A DNA stretch of 64,000 nucleotides from Peptococcaceae bacterium 1198_IL3148 (GCA_036763105.1 JBAIYS010000002.1:248001-312000), one strand, 5' to 3'. Shown: positions 9,504-17,856, counted from the stretch's first letter. Translations and numbers: made by a program. Notes: a model not told the origin generated them from the letters alone.

Positions 9504-9986
9504 ATGATTACAAAACTGGAGAAAACAATTATTCGTGAACTTCAGGCCGGGTTGCCGTTGGTGCCCCGCCCCTTTGCTGAGTTGGGTGCTAAGGTTGGCT
9601 TAACAGAAGAGCAAACCCTGGCTAAAGTAAATGAATTAATTGATAAAGGTTATATGAGAAGAATCGGTGCCGCTCTACGCCATCGTCAAGTGGGTTATGT
9701 GGCCAATGCTATGATTGTGTGGCTGGTACCGGATGAAAGGGTAGACGAGGTGGGAAATGAGTTTGCCCATCGTCCAGAGGTAACCCATTGCTACCAACGT
9801 AAAAAGTTACCCCAGTGGCCTTACAATTTCTATACCATGATTCACAGCCAATCCAAAGATGAGTGTTACAACATCGCTGCAGACATGGCTAAATCAGTGG
9901 GAATAGATGATTACCAGTTGTTGTTTAGCACCAAAGAATTAAAAAAGAGTAGTATGAGATATTTTATGGAAGAAGAGAATATATAA
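9504..9986 (+). CDS. ahbB: Siroheme decarboxylase subunit, AhbB-like (Lrp/AsnC fold)
   Basis: Partner of the preceding subunit in the heterodimeric siroheme decarboxylase. It shows the same two-part layout: a winged helix in about the first 60 residues with RRIGAALRHRQVGYVANAM at its edge, then an Lrp-like domain with THCYQRKKLPQWPYNFYTM, containing the conserved aromatic/His/Arg patch. The product has 160 residues. It is separated from the preceding gene by a single base and both are related by duplication, which supports an obligate complex. A gap of about 420 bases follows. Confidence 0.85.
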   Translation: MITKLEKTIIRELQAGLPLVPRPFAELGAKVGLTEEQTLAKVNELIDKGYMRRIGAALRHRQVGYVANAMIVWLVPDERVDEVGNEFAHRPEVTHCYQRKKLPQWPYNFYTMIHSQSKDECYNIAADMAKSVGIDDYQLLFSTKELKKSSMRYFMEEENI

Positions 9987-10060
9987 AAAATCAATTATGA
10001 ATTCTGCATGTTGAATTTTGAATTAGAAGTTCATAGTTATATGATGAAATAGGGTTAACC

Positions 10061-10127
10061 AGATTCTTCACTATTGTTCAGAATGTAACAAAAATACTCT
10101 GTTATTCTGAACATTATCGAAGAATCT
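10061..10127. repeat. Long imperfect inverted repeat in the ahbB-hemL gap
   Basis: Arms of 24 bases at 10061-10084 and 10104-10127 (AGATTCTTC...GTTCAGAAT against ATTCTGAAC...GAAGAATCT) pair at 21 of 24 positions around a 19-base spacer. Arms of the AGATTCTTCG...TCAGAAT type occur as dispersed repeats in many bacteria. The rest of the gap (9987-10408) holds the AT-rich GAATT repeat at its left edge, a GGTGTCAGGTAC fragment near 10164, a GC-richer patch at 10285-10312, and no convincing gene. Confidence 0.7.
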
Positions 10128-10408
10128 CTGTGTATTACATAATAATATAAGTGTATGTAAAGTGGTGTCAGGTACAGTGTAGAAACGTAACTTTATGTGG
10201 CATAGATACTGGTGACTTTTGCTGTGGATTGATATTTGTTTAGCTGTTAAGATAAGTGTTCGGTTACTGCTCAACTATATGTCGTTCGCTTACTGCGGCG
10301 GGAACCGGGTTTTTTAATAAGCCTGTAGTTTTTAAGCAAGGGCAAAAATCACCTGCAGTATCAACCCGACACAACAATCCTAATTCATAATTTTGGAGGT
10401 TATTTTTA

Positions 10409-11701
10409 ATGTCCAGATCTTACGAAAAATCTAAGACGTTGTTTGCTGAAGCTCAACAATACATACCCGGGGGCGTAAATAGTCCAGTGCGGGCCTTTAA
10501 ATCAGTGGGCAGAGATCCACTGTTTATTGAACGGGGAAACGGGGCTTACATTTGGGATGCTGATGGCAATCGCTATATAGATTATGTTGGCTCCTGGGGG
10601 CCGTTGATTTTGGGTCATCGTCACCCGGCGGTGATTGACGCCCTCATGAACTATTTAAATTATGGTACCAGTTATGGTGCCCCCACCGAGTTGGAAACCG
10701 AATTGGCCCGGATGGTATGTGAAGCGGTGTCTTCGGTGGAAATGGTGCGGATGGTAAACTCTGGCACCGAGGCCACCATGAGTGCTTTGCGGTTGGCCCG
10801 GGGGTATACTAAACGAGATAAAATTGTTAAATTTGAAGGTTGCTACCATGGACATGCTGACTTTTTACTGATCAAGGCCGGTTCCGGTGCGCTAACTTTA
10901 GGCGTGCCCACCAGCCCTGGGGTACCAGCCAGCATTGCTGCCAATACCATTACTGCCCCTTACAATGATTTGGAAACATTAACAGAAATTTTTGCCCAGG
11001 AGGGTGAAAATATTGCAGCGGTAATAATTGAACCAGTGGCTGGCAACATGGGTACAGTGCCAACTAAGCTTGGTTATTTGGCCGGTTTAAGGGAGCTAAC
11101 CCAAAAGTATGGCGCATTATTAATATTTGATGAAGTGATGACAGGTTTCCGGGTGGCTGCTGGTTGTGCGCAATCTTATTACGATATCGACCCCGATTTG
11201 ACTTGTTTTGGTAAAATCATCGGTGGTGGATTACCGGTGGGTGCCTACGGTGGGAAAAAAGAGATTATGCAACATGTTTCTCCGGCAGGCTCTATTTATC
11301 AAGCCGGTACATTGTCTGGCAATCCACTGGCAATGACTGCCGGAATAGCCACCTTAAAAGAATTGGCCAAGCCCAACACCTATCAAGAGCTGGAGCGCAA
11401 GTCTGCTAAATTGGCAGCAGGCATGGCCCAAGCAGCCGCAGAAGCTGGCGTAGATGTAAGTCAGAACAGGGTGGCTTCAATGATTTGTACCTTCTTTACG
11501 CTGGAAGAGGTGGTGGACTTTAAAACTGCTCTAAGTTCAGATACTGAAAAGTTTGCCCAATTCTTTAGGGCAATGTTGGATGAAGGGGTATATTTGGCAC
11601 CATCACAGTTCGAAACTACATTTATGTCCGTTGCCCATACCGATGAGGATATAGAATACACAATTGAAGCGGCCAGAAGGGCCTTCAAAAAAATAAAATA
11701 G
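10409..11701 (+). CDS. hemL: Glutamate-1-semialdehyde 2,1-aminomutase
   Basis: A PLP enzyme that converts glutamate-1-semialdehyde, the HemA product, to 5-aminolevulinate. [17 protein letters not shown] near residue 115, the FDEVMTGFR aspartate segment near 240 and the PLP lysine in [17 protein letters not shown] near 265-270 are the class-III aminotransferase signatures. Its 430 residues are full length. GGAGG lies ten bases before the ATG. Its position completes the glutamate-to-porphobilinogen supply within this cluster; it may have its own promoter in the 420-base gap in front, although none stands out. Confidence 0.97.
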   Translation: MSRSYEKSKTLFAEAQQYIPGGVNSPVRAFKSVGRDPLFIERGNGAYIWDADGNRYIDYVGSWGPLILGHRHPAVIDALMNYLNYGTSYGAPTELETELARMVCEAVSSVEMVRMVNSGTEATMSALRLARGYTKRDKIVKFEGCYHGHADFLLIKAGSGALTLGVPTSPGVPASIAANTITAPYNDLETLTEIFAQEGENIAAVIIEPVAGNMGTVPTKLGYLAGLRELTQKYGALLIFDEVMTGFRVAAGCAQSYYDIDPDLTCFGKIIGGGLPVGAYGGKKEIMQHVSPAGSIYQAGTLSGNPLAMTAGIATLKELAKPNTYQELERKSAKLAAGMAQAAAEAGVDVSQNRVASMICTFFTLEEVVDFKTALSSDTEKFAQFFRAMLDEGVYLAPSQFETTFMSVAHTDEDIEYTIEAARRAFKKIK

Positions 11702-11717
11702 AGGGGATGGGTTAATA

Positions 11718-12032
11718 ATGATTATTACCACCACACAATCCATTGAAGGTAAGTCAGTGCGCAACTATCTGGGCATAGTTAACGGCGAAGCCATTATGGG
11801 CGCCAATGTTGTGCGGGATATTTTTGCTAGCATCACTGATATTGTTGGCGGACGTTCCGGGGCCTATGAAGGCAAATTAGCCCAAGCCAGGGAAATAGCT
11901 TTGGATGAAATGACCAGACGGGCGCAACAAATGGGTGCCAATGCTGTTTTAGCAGTGGACTTGGATTATGAAGTAATCCGTGATGGTATGCTAATGGTAA
12001 CCTGTAGCGGCACTGCGGTAGTGGTAGATTAA
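11718..12032 (+). CDS. YbjQ/UPF0145 family protein
   Basis: A 104-residue protein of the YbjQ family, small pentamer-forming proteins sometimes labelled heavy-metal-binding but without proven function. Recognisable features are the N-terminal [21 protein letters not shown], the central [17 protein letters not shown] with its conserved GGRS, and the end [11 protein letters not shown]. It lies 16 bases behind hemL with a good ribosome site and in front of a strong terminator, so it is probably the last gene of the cluster transcript. Nothing in the sequence connects it to heme chemistry beyond position. Confidence 0.88.
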   Translation: MIITTTQSIEGKSVRNYLGIVNGEAIMGANVVRDIFASITDIVGGRSGAYEGKLAQAREIALDEMTRRAQQMGANAVLAVDLDYEVIRDGMLMVTCSGTAVVVD

Positions 12033-12041
12033 AATTTTGCT

Positions 12042-12090
12042 ACAAAAACACTGGGCAGTTTACATTAGACCCAGTGTTTTTGTAATTTTT
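12042..12090 (+). terminator. Rho-independent terminator closing the tetrapyrrole cluster
   Basis: A 14-base-pair perfect stem (12042-12055 with 12070-12083, ACAAAAACACTGGG/CCCAGTGTTTTTGT) is followed by a T-rich run. It marks the end of transcription of hemL and the YbjQ gene. Confidence 0.9.
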
Positions 12091-12228
12091 TTGTATTTAT
12101 TTTGTGCAATTTTGTAGAAATATATAGTATTTTTACATATAGGCAGGATTTTTTGTTTTAATATATAATTATTTAAAATTGAACGAACATTTATTCATTT
12201 ATTAATGTGACCCAAAGGGGAGATTGAA

Positions 12229-12675
12229 TTGAGTACTAAAGGTTTAATACCCATTGAACTGGCTAATAAAATGGTACAAATTCTTCATAAGGTTACGGGC
12301 AATCATGTGCAATTTATGGGTAAAAATGGATTAATTGTTGCCAGTACCCAAGAGAATCGCATTGGTACTATTCATGAAGGGGCTAAAAAAGTAATGGCTG
12401 GGGAAATTGAATTCGCTGCCATTACAGAAACTGACGCTCAAAATATTCCCGGGGTATTACCAGGATATACTGGACCTATAAAATTTAACGGAAAAATCAT
12501 TGCGTGTATTGGCATAACCGGAAATCCTACCATTGTTAAGCCATTGCAAGAATTAGCCGCTATTATAGTTACCGAGGAGATTAAAAAGGAAATTGAAAAT
12601 AAAATGCGAGAAGAACTGATAGAGAATATTTCCAACGAATGCAGTAAATATTTACAGTTAAGAAATGATGATTAG
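12229..12675 (+). CDS. Stand-alone sugar-diacid-recognition domain protein (CdaR N-terminal type)
   Basis: The 148 residues match only the N-terminal ligand-binding domain found in CdaR-family activators: IPIELANKMVQILHKVTGNHVQ, then KNGLIVASTQENRIGTIHEGA and GPIKFNGKIIACIGITGNP. There is no C-terminal helix-turn-helix, so it is either a free sensory protein or the relic of a regulator. The TTG start at 12229 has AAAGGGGA seven bases before it. It stands alone between two terminators, convergent with cheW. The ligand is unknown. Confidence 0.75.
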   Translation: MSTKGLIPIELANKMVQILHKVTGNHVQFMGKNGLIVASTQENRIGTIHEGAKKVMAGEIEFAAITETDAQNIPGVLPGYTGPIKFNGKIIACIGITGNPTIVKPLQELAAIIVTEEIKKEIENKMREELIENISNECSKYLQLRNDD

Positions 12676-12696
12676 TTCACAGTATAATGATAAAAG

Positions 12697-12726
12697 GAGG
12701 GGCCTTTAAAAAAGCCCCTCTTTTTG
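12697..12726. terminator. Bidirectional terminator between the sugar-diacid-domain gene and cheW
   Basis: The stem GAGGGGC (12697-12703) pairs with GCCCCTC (12714-12720) and is extended by A/T pairs, with T's downstream on the plus strand and T's (the complement of AAAA) on the minus strand. It serves two convergent genes. Confidence 0.85.
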
Positions 12727-12742
12727 TTTAGTTGCTTTATTA

Positions 12743-13162
12743 TTAAAGTACATTATTTAAATCTAGCAACAACCATAATTGATCTTCTTTTTTCACCACG
12801 CCCCGCAAATATTCGGCATCGCTGCCCATCATGGAGGCGGGTTCAATTTCAGATTCATTAAAACGGCCAACTTCCAGCACAGAATCCACTATCATGCCTA
12901 CCTTTTGGCTATTGTTTTCCACAACTACAATTCGGGTTTCATCATCTGCTTCCTTTTCCATCAGGCCTAAACGACGGTTTAAATTGATCACTGGTAAAAT
13001 GGTGCCGCGTAAGTTTATAATGCCCTCTAAATAATAATTAGCGTTTGGTATGCGGGTAACATCTGTCATCCGAATGATTTCTTGGGTTTCTTGGATTGGT
13101 AAAGCATATTTTTGATCACTTAGTTGAAAGACTACTAATTGTTCTTCGCTCACTACAGCCAT
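12743..13162 (-). CDS. cheW: Chemotaxis coupling protein CheW-like
   Basis: A 139-residue single CheW domain that links chemoreceptors to the CheA kinase. The sequence shows QLVVFQLSDQKYALPIQ at the N-terminus, the MTDVTRIPNANYYLEGIINLRG segment and LPVINLNRRLG, which are the standard CheW signatures. No CheA, receptor or other chemotaxis gene lies nearby, so it is an orphan coupling protein, possibly serving a dispersed set of receptors. The ATG is preceded by a run of six G's. It is convergent with the preceding gene. Confidence 0.9.
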   Translation of the reverse strand: MAVVSEEQLVVFQLSDQKYALPIQETQEIIRMTDVTRIPNANYYLEGIINLRGTILPVINLNRRLGLMEKEADDETRIVVVENNSQKVGMIVDSVLEVGRFNESEIEPASMMGSDAEYLRGVVKKEDQLWLLLDLNNVL

Positions 13163-13325
13163 GTCTAAGGCCCCCCCTGTAGTTAATAATTGTAACTTGT
13201 AATTTTATTCGACACCGTTAAGCACATTCCTTTTAATAAGTCAAATTATGCTAAAATATCTAAATGTTAGTTTACAATAGCTAAAAATATAGTTCAAAAA
13301 ATTTTGTCAATTTTGCCTGTTTTTG

Positions 13326-13355
13326 TTGACTACCTAATCGATTAAAAGATATAAT
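13326..13355 (+). promoter_or_regulatory. Sigma-A promoter for the hydrogenase-maturation leader RNA
   Basis: TTGACT at 13326-13331 and TATAAT at 13350-13355 are separated by 18 bases. Transcription would begin at about 13361-13363, immediately before the structured leader and about 240 bases before the first gene of the operon. Confidence 0.8.
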
Positions 13356-13361
13356 GTACTC

Positions 13362-13530
13362 ATACAACCTGAGGTTACAGGTCAGAGTGCTTGTAACCAA
13401 GGGTGAGCAAAATTTAGGTAGTCCCTGAGGGGAAGGGCTTCAGTTCTAACGCCGAGGGGTACACTACAGTGGATATACTTGTGCCATTAGTGTGCCCGTT
13501 TCCTATAAAGGATTACGGGCATTTATTATT
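13362..13530 (+). ncRNA. Candidate cis-regulatory leader RNA (riboswitch-like) upstream of the TM1266-like/hydF-hydE-hydG operon
   Basis: Between the promoter and the first gene lies about 170 bases of structured sequence. A hairpin GGTTACA/TGTAACC occupies 13373-13398. The stretch 13399-13455 contains CCCTGAGGGG and AACGCCGA. The decisive feature is a pair of mutually exclusive stems. GGGGTACACT at 13456-13465 can pair with AGTGTGCCC at 13489-13497, while part of the latter is also the 5' arm of the terminator at 13493-13521. This is the usual geometry of a transcription-attenuating riboswitch. I could not match it to TPP, SAM, lysine, cobalamin, glycine, Moco, FMN, c-di-GMP, M-box, fluoride, THF or T-box consensus cores by eye, so the ligand is unknown. 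Confidence 0.6.
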
Positions 13531-13533
13531 TTT
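13493..13533 (+). terminator. Intrinsic terminator of the leader (attenuator)
   Basis: TGCCCGT (13493-13499) pairs with ACGGGCA (13515-13521), with an inner CCT/AGG stem, and is followed by TTTATTATTTTT. It lies upstream of the start of the operon and downstream of the promoter, so it can only act as an attenuator of the hyd genes. Confidence 0.8.
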
Positions 13534-13605
13534 AAAGGTTATTGGTAATACAGGTGTTTGGTGAGTAGATTGAAAATTTCAAATTCTATTTGTGGGGGTG
13601 TTGCT

Positions 13606-13860
13606 TTGGAACGGCGCATTGGTGTGGTCGGTATTGTGATCGAAGAACGGAGTAAAGCTGCACAAATCAATTCCATCCTTAGTGAATACGGAGATATCAT
13701 CATAGGCCGGATGGGTATTCCGCAACGGGAAAAGGGTTTAAATGTCATCTCTTTAATTGTAGAAGGAACCACTGATAAAATTGGTGCGATGACAGGTAAG
13801 TTGGGCAACATCAAAGGGGTGCAGGTAAAATCTGCCCTCAGTAATAAATTTTTAGGGTAG
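13606..13860 (+). CDS. Iron-only hydrogenase system regulator, TM1266-like
   Basis: A small ACT/NikR-C-like protein of about 84 residues that accompanies [FeFe]-hydrogenase maturation genes in many anaerobes; the regulatory role is presumed from context in the family. Signatures are RRIGVVGIVIEER, YGDIIIGRMGIP and IGAMTGKLGNIKGVQVKSA. TTG at 13606 was chosen because GGGGGTG ends five to six bases upstream; the open frame extends to 13558 but its extra residues are not family-like. hydF follows after nine bases. It is the first gene behind the attenuated leader. Confidence 0.85.
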   Translation: MERRIGVVGIVIEERSKAAQINSILSEYGDIIIGRMGIPQREKGLNVISLIVEGTTDKIGAMTGKLGNIKGVQVKSALSNKFLG

Positions 13861-13869
13861 GTGCTGACT

Positions 13870-15093
13870 ATGCATAACACTCCTAGGGGGAATAGGCTAC
13901 ATATAGCTATTTTTGGCCGCAGAAATGCTGGTAAATCCAGTTTGATTAATGCTATCACCAACCAGAATATAGCATTGGTCTCGGACATTGCTGGCACCAC
14001 CACAGATCCGGTCTATAAAGCAATGGAATTGCTGCCCATAGGTCCGGTGGTCATTATTGATACCGCAGGTATTGACGATGTGGGACCATTGGGAGAACTG
14101 CGGGTGGAAAAATCCAAGGAAATATTAAAGAAAGCCGATATAGTGCTGTTGGTAATTGATGCCACTAAGGGCATAACCAACTTTGAGCAAGAGTTAATTA
14201 AAGAATGCCAAAGGGTTCAACTACCGGTGGTGGCGGTGATTAACAAGATTGATCAGCGACCGTTAACAGCTGGAGATGTTGCAACCTATAGTAACGATTT
14301 GTCGGTACCGGCGGTGGCGGTTAGTGCTACCACAGGTAAGGGAATAGCTGATTTAAAATTAGCGATCATTCGTTATGCTCCCAAAAGTTGGGATGACAAC
14401 GCCATCATTGGTGATTTGTTGAGTCCCGGTGATACTGTGGTGCTGGTAACACCTATTGATTCAGCGGCGCCAAAAGGGCGCTTAATACTGCCTCAGGTGC
14501 AAACCATCCGGGACATCCTCGATCATGATGGCGTGACGGTGGTAACTAAAGAAACCGAATTAAAGCAATCTTTGGCTAATCTTAAGGGTAAACCTAAAAT
14601 GGTAATTACCGATTCCCAAGCCTTTGCCAAGGCTGATGCGGATACCCCCAAAGAAATACTGTTGACATCTTTCTCTATCCTGTTTGCCAGATACAAAGGG
14701 GATTTGGAAACCTTAGTGGCAGGGGCTAGGGCCATCGATAAATTAAAGTCCGGAGATAAAGTATTGGTTGCCGAGGCTTGCACCCATCACCGGGTAGAAG
14801 ATGACATTGGCACGGTGAAAATTCCTAACTGGCTGCGCAAACATGTGGGTGGAGAATTACAATTTGAATGGGTTAGTGGCACTAAATTCCCAGATGATTT
14901 AAGTGAATATAAACTGGTGTTACACTGTGGCGCATGTATGATTAATCGGCGGGAAATGTTAGCACGGATTATGCAAGTGCAAGGGGCAGGAGTGCCGGTG
15001 GTCAATTATGGAGTGGCCATTGCCTATTTACACGGTATATTGCGACGGGCACTGTCTCCGTTTCCGCATTTGGTAAAAATGTTGGATGAATAA
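13870..15093 (+). CDS. hydF: [FeFe]-hydrogenase maturation GTPase HydF
   Basis: The scaffold on which the 2Fe subcluster of [FeFe]-hydrogenase is assembled before transfer to HydA. The N-terminal GTPase has the P-loop GRRNAGKS at 16-23, the DTAGIDD switch and NKID. The C-terminal third carries the Fe-S ligands, ACTHH and about 50 residues later HCGAC, matching the CxH...HCxxC pattern. The 407-residue length is normal. ATG at 13870 is favoured over GTG at 13861 because AGGGTAGG is correctly spaced before it. It is followed by hydE after 27 bases. Confidence 0.96.
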   Translation: MHNTPRGNRLHIAIFGRRNAGKSSLINAITNQNIALVSDIAGTTTDPVYKAMELLPIGPVVIIDTAGIDDVGPLGELRVEKSKEILKKADIVLLVIDATKGITNFEQELIKECQRVQLPVVAVINKIDQRPLTAGDVATYSNDLSVPAVAVSATTGKGIADLKLAIIRYAPKSWDDNAIIGDLLSPGDTVVLVTPIDSAAPKGRLILPQVQTIRDILDHDGVTVVTKETELKQSLANLKGKPKMVITDSQAFAKADADTPKEILLTSFSILFARYKGDLETLVAGARAIDKLKSGDKVLVAEACTHHRVEDDIGTVKIPNWLRKHVGGELQFEWVSGTKFPDDLSEYKLVLHCGACMINRREMLARIMQVQGAGVPVVNYGVAIAYLHGILRRALSPFPHLVKMLDE

Positions 15094-15120
15094 ATTATCT
15101 ACAAAGGATTAGGAGGCGCT

Positions 15121-16176
15121 ATGAACAGCAACTTTGCACAGATTTTAAACAAAGCTGTTACCAATCAGCGATTAACCAGGGAGGACATTATAACACTGCT
15201 GGGTGCCAAACCCGGTGAGGAACAGCAAAGGCTGTTTGATCTGGCAGATCAAGTGCGCAAAGAACATCATGGTGACTATGTCCACTTGCGGGGGATTATT
15301 GAATTTTCTAACCACTGTCGTAACGATTGTTTCTACTGTGGATTAAGACGTAGCAATAAAGATATCAACCGTTATCGCATGACGGTGGAACAAGTGTTAG
15401 AGGCGGCCAATGAAGCTGTTGCTTTAGGTTTTAAAACCATCGTACTACAGTCAGGAGAAGACTTGTGGTATGATATTAACTCGCTGTGTGAGATGGTTAG
15501 GCAAATTAAAGCCAAGGACGACGTGGCCATTACCTTAAGTGTTGGCGAACGATCCGCAGCTGAATATTATCAACTGCGACAGGCGGGAGCAGACAGATTT
15601 CTGCTCAAGCATGAAACTGCCGATGAATCTTTATTCAATAGATTACGTCCTGGCACCAGCTTTAGCCACAGAATAAAATGTTTAAAGTGGCTCAAGGAGG
15701 CCGGGTTCCAAGTTGGCTCCGGTAACATGATCGGATTGCCCGGCCAAACGTTGGCAACGATAGCAGATGACATCCTGTTGTTAAAGCAATTGGATGTAGA
15801 AATGGCTGGCATAGGGCCCTTTATACCCCATCACCAAACGCCATTGGCTGGTGAACCACCAGGAGATTTAATTTTAGCCTTTAAAACATTGGCAGTGACT
15901 AGGTTGCTGTTGCCCCAGACCCATCTGCCGGCAACCACTGCAGCGGGCACACTGCACCCCCAAGGCAGAGCGATGGCTTTAAAATGCGGTGCCAATGTAA
16001 TTATGCCCAACGCTACACCGCTTAAGTATCGGCAATTATATCAGATATACCCTAATAAAGCTGGGATTAGCGATGATCCCCGGCAATCGTTAGATAATAT
16101 TGTTAGTTTAATTCATCAGTCAGGACGGGAAGTAGCTACCAACCGTGGTGATTCCCCAAAAATAAAATATAATTAA
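15121..16176 (+). CDS. hydE: [FeFe]-hydrogenase maturation radical SAM protein HydE
   Basis: A radical SAM enzyme that processes the HydG-derived Fe(CO)2(CN)cysteine synthon towards the dithiomethylamine-bridged diiron centre. C66, C70 and C73 in NHCRNDCFYCG bind the radical SAM cluster. SGEDLWYD, the ITLSVGER segment and the GSGNMIGLPGQT motif are typical, and the family length of about 350 residues is met (351). AGGAGG stands in front of the ATG. It lies between hydF and hydG in the canonical maturation operon; no hydrogenase structural gene lies in the window. Confidence 0.96.
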   Translation: MNSNFAQILNKAVTNQRLTREDIITLLGAKPGEEQQRLFDLADQVRKEHHGDYVHLRGIIEFSNHCRNDCFYCGLRRSNKDINRYRMTVEQVLEAANEAVALGFKTIVLQSGEDLWYDINSLCEMVRQIKAKDDVAITLSVGERSAAEYYQLRQAGADRFLLKHETADESLFNRLRPGTSFSHRIKCLKWLKEAGFQVGSGNMIGLPGQTLATIADDILLLKQLDVEMAGIGPFIPHHQTPLAGEPPGDLILAFKTLAVTRLLLPQTHLPATTAAGTLHPQGRAMALKCGANVIMPNATPLKYRQLYQIYPNKAGISDDPRQSLDNIVSLIHQSGREVATNRGDSPKIKYN

Positions 16177-16214
16177 TTATCTGGTTTAATAACCAGCGAA
16201 GGGTAGGGAGATAA

Positions 16215-17633
16215 ATGTCAGTTCAAGAAGAAAAAATGGTGGCGGATTTTATTAATGAAGAACAAATTCATCAAGACTTAGAGACGGCGAAGGGTTGCTC
16301 TAAGGAATATGTAAAGGAAATAATTGAAAAAGCCAGAACGGCGGAAAAAGCCAATGCCCTCAGTCCGCAAGAAGTGGCGGCACTGTTGCAAACCGAAGAT
16401 CCGGAACTGTTAGAGTTAATGTTTGAGGCTGCTCACGAAATAAAAGAGAAAATATATGGTAAAAGATTGGTAATGTTCGCGCCACTTTATGTGAGCAACC
16501 ACTGTATTAACAACTGCGTTTATTGTGGTTATCACCGGGACAATAACATCAAACGCCGCAAGTTGACCATGAGAGAAATTGAACTGGAAGTGCAAGCTCT
16601 GGAGGAAATGGGACATAAACGTTTGGCGGTGGAAGCCGGAGAACACCCGGTGGAATGTCCAATAGATTACATTTTGGAATGTATTGATACCATTTACAAA
16701 GTGAAATTGAAAAACGGCAGTATCCGCCGAGTTAACATAAATATTGCTGCCACAACGGTGGAGAACTACGCCAAATTAAAGGCCGCGGGCATCGGCACCT
16801 ACATTTTATTCCAGGAAACATATCATCGGGAAACCTACCGGAAGCTGCACAAAAGCGGTCCCAAAATGGACTACGATTATCACACCACTGCCATGGATCG
16901 GGCCATGATGGGCGGCATTGATGATGTGGGTATTGGCGCGTTACTGGGTCTGTACGATTATAAATTTGAAGTGATGGGCATGATTTATCATGCTCTCCAC
17001 CTGGAGGAGCGCTTTGGTGTAGGGCCACACACCATCTCGGTACCGAGGGTGCGGGCTGCAGAGGGTGTTGATCTAAATATGTTCCCATACCCAATCACTG
17101 ATGAGCAGTTTAAGAAGATTGTCGCCATCATCCGTCTGGCAGTGCCATATACCGGTATGATTTTATCCACCCGGGAATTGCCTGAGACCAGAGATGAATT
17201 AATTAAATATGGCATTTCTCAAATCAGTGCCGGCTCATGTACCGGCGTGGGTGGATATAATAAGGAAACCCAAATACCGGATAATAAGCCACAATTCGAC
17301 ATTTCAGACGATCGCACCCCCAATGAAGTGTTGACCAGTGTTTGTAAATCAGGCTACCTGCCCAGTTACTGCACTGCTTGCTATCGGATGGGACGTACTG
17401 GCGACCGCTTTATGCCGTTAGCTAAGTCTGGCGAGATTCATAACGTCTGCCAGCCCAATGCCATTTTAACCTTTAAAGAGTATTTAGAAGATTATGCTAC
17501 ACCGGAACTAAAGGCCATTGGAGAAGAAACTATTAAAAATCATTTGGAACAAATTACCAGCCCCAGAATTCGTGAACTAACTGAACAGCGATTAAAACAA
17601 ATCGAAAATGGCGAAAGGGACTTCTATTTCTAA
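16215..17633 (+). CDS. hydG: [FeFe]-hydrogenase maturation radical SAM tyrosine lyase HydG
   Basis: Cleaves tyrosine to supply CO and cyanide bound to iron for the hydrogenase H-cluster. C97, C101 and C104 (HCINNCVYCGYHR) hold the radical SAM cluster. The C-terminal CTACYRMGRTGDRFM motif binds the auxiliary [5Fe-5S] cluster carrying the dangler iron. The length of 472 residues equals characterised HydG. It is the last gene of the operon, followed by a strong terminator. Confidence 0.97.
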   Translation: MSVQEEKMVADFINEEQIHQDLETAKGCSKEYVKEIIEKARTAEKANALSPQEVAALLQTEDPELLELMFEAAHEIKEKIYGKRLVMFAPLYVSNHCINNCVYCGYHRDNNIKRRKLTMREIELEVQALEEMGHKRLAVEAGEHPVECPIDYILECIDTIYKVKLKNGSIRRVNINIAATTVENYAKLKAAGIGTYILFQETYHRETYRKLHKSGPKMDYDYHTTAMDRAMMGGIDDVGIGALLGLYDYKFEVMGMIYHALHLEERFGVGPHTISVPRVRAAEGVDLNMFPYPITDEQFKKIVAIIRLAVPYTGMILSTRELPETRDELIKYGISQISAGSCTGVGGYNKETQIPDNKPQFDISDDRTPNEVLTSVCKSGYLPSYCTACYRMGRTGDRFMPLAKSGEIHNVCQPNAILTFKEYLEDYATPELKAIGEETIKNHLEQITSPRIRELTEQRLKQIENGERDFYF

Positions 17634-17650
17634 ATAAATGGCGTTCATAC

Positions 17651-17690
17651 AAAGGGGCTGTTGCTAAACTTGCAACAGCCCCTTTATGTA
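17651..17690 (+). terminator. Rho-independent terminator after hydG
   Basis: A perfect 14-base-pair stem, AAAGGGGCTGTTGC (17651-17664) with GCAACAGCCCCTTT (17672-17685), ends the hydrogenase-maturation operon. Confidence 0.88.
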
Positions 17691-17751
17691 TTGTTATTAA
17701 CGAAACCTAGGTGTCTTTTACCTTTGCTTTTTAGATAAAAGGTTAACTGAA

Positions 17752-17855
17752 AAACCCGGCGCCTGCTTGCAGGTAGCGAGCGACTTTTAGTGGCGCAGCG
17801 AACCGAAGTTAGCGAGGAAGGTTGTCGGAGGCAGGGTGGCGCGCTGTCAACGTGG
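17752..17855. other. GC-rich, potentially structured intergenic segment of unknown nature
   Basis: About 100 bases stand out from AT-rich flanks. CCTGC/GCAGG forms a small hairpin near 17762-17773, and GCGCC near the left edge can pair with GGCGC near 17840, closing the whole segment. There is no ribosome site or plausible open frame. It lies between the hydG terminator and the terminator of the minus-strand regulator gene. It could be a dispersed repeat or a small RNA; I see nothing that decides this. Confidence 0.35.
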
Positions 17856-17856
17856 C

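Noticed and set aside
9041-9986. Two AsnC/Lrp transcription regulators.
   Set aside because: Their position with ahbC, ahbD, hemB and hemL and their length fit siroheme decarboxylase subunits, which share the fold.
13362-13530. Possible match of the hyd leader to lysine or Moco riboswitches because of the GCCGA-G word.
   Set aside because: Only four to ten bases agree. The invariant junction sequences of both classes are missing, so neither name was assigned.
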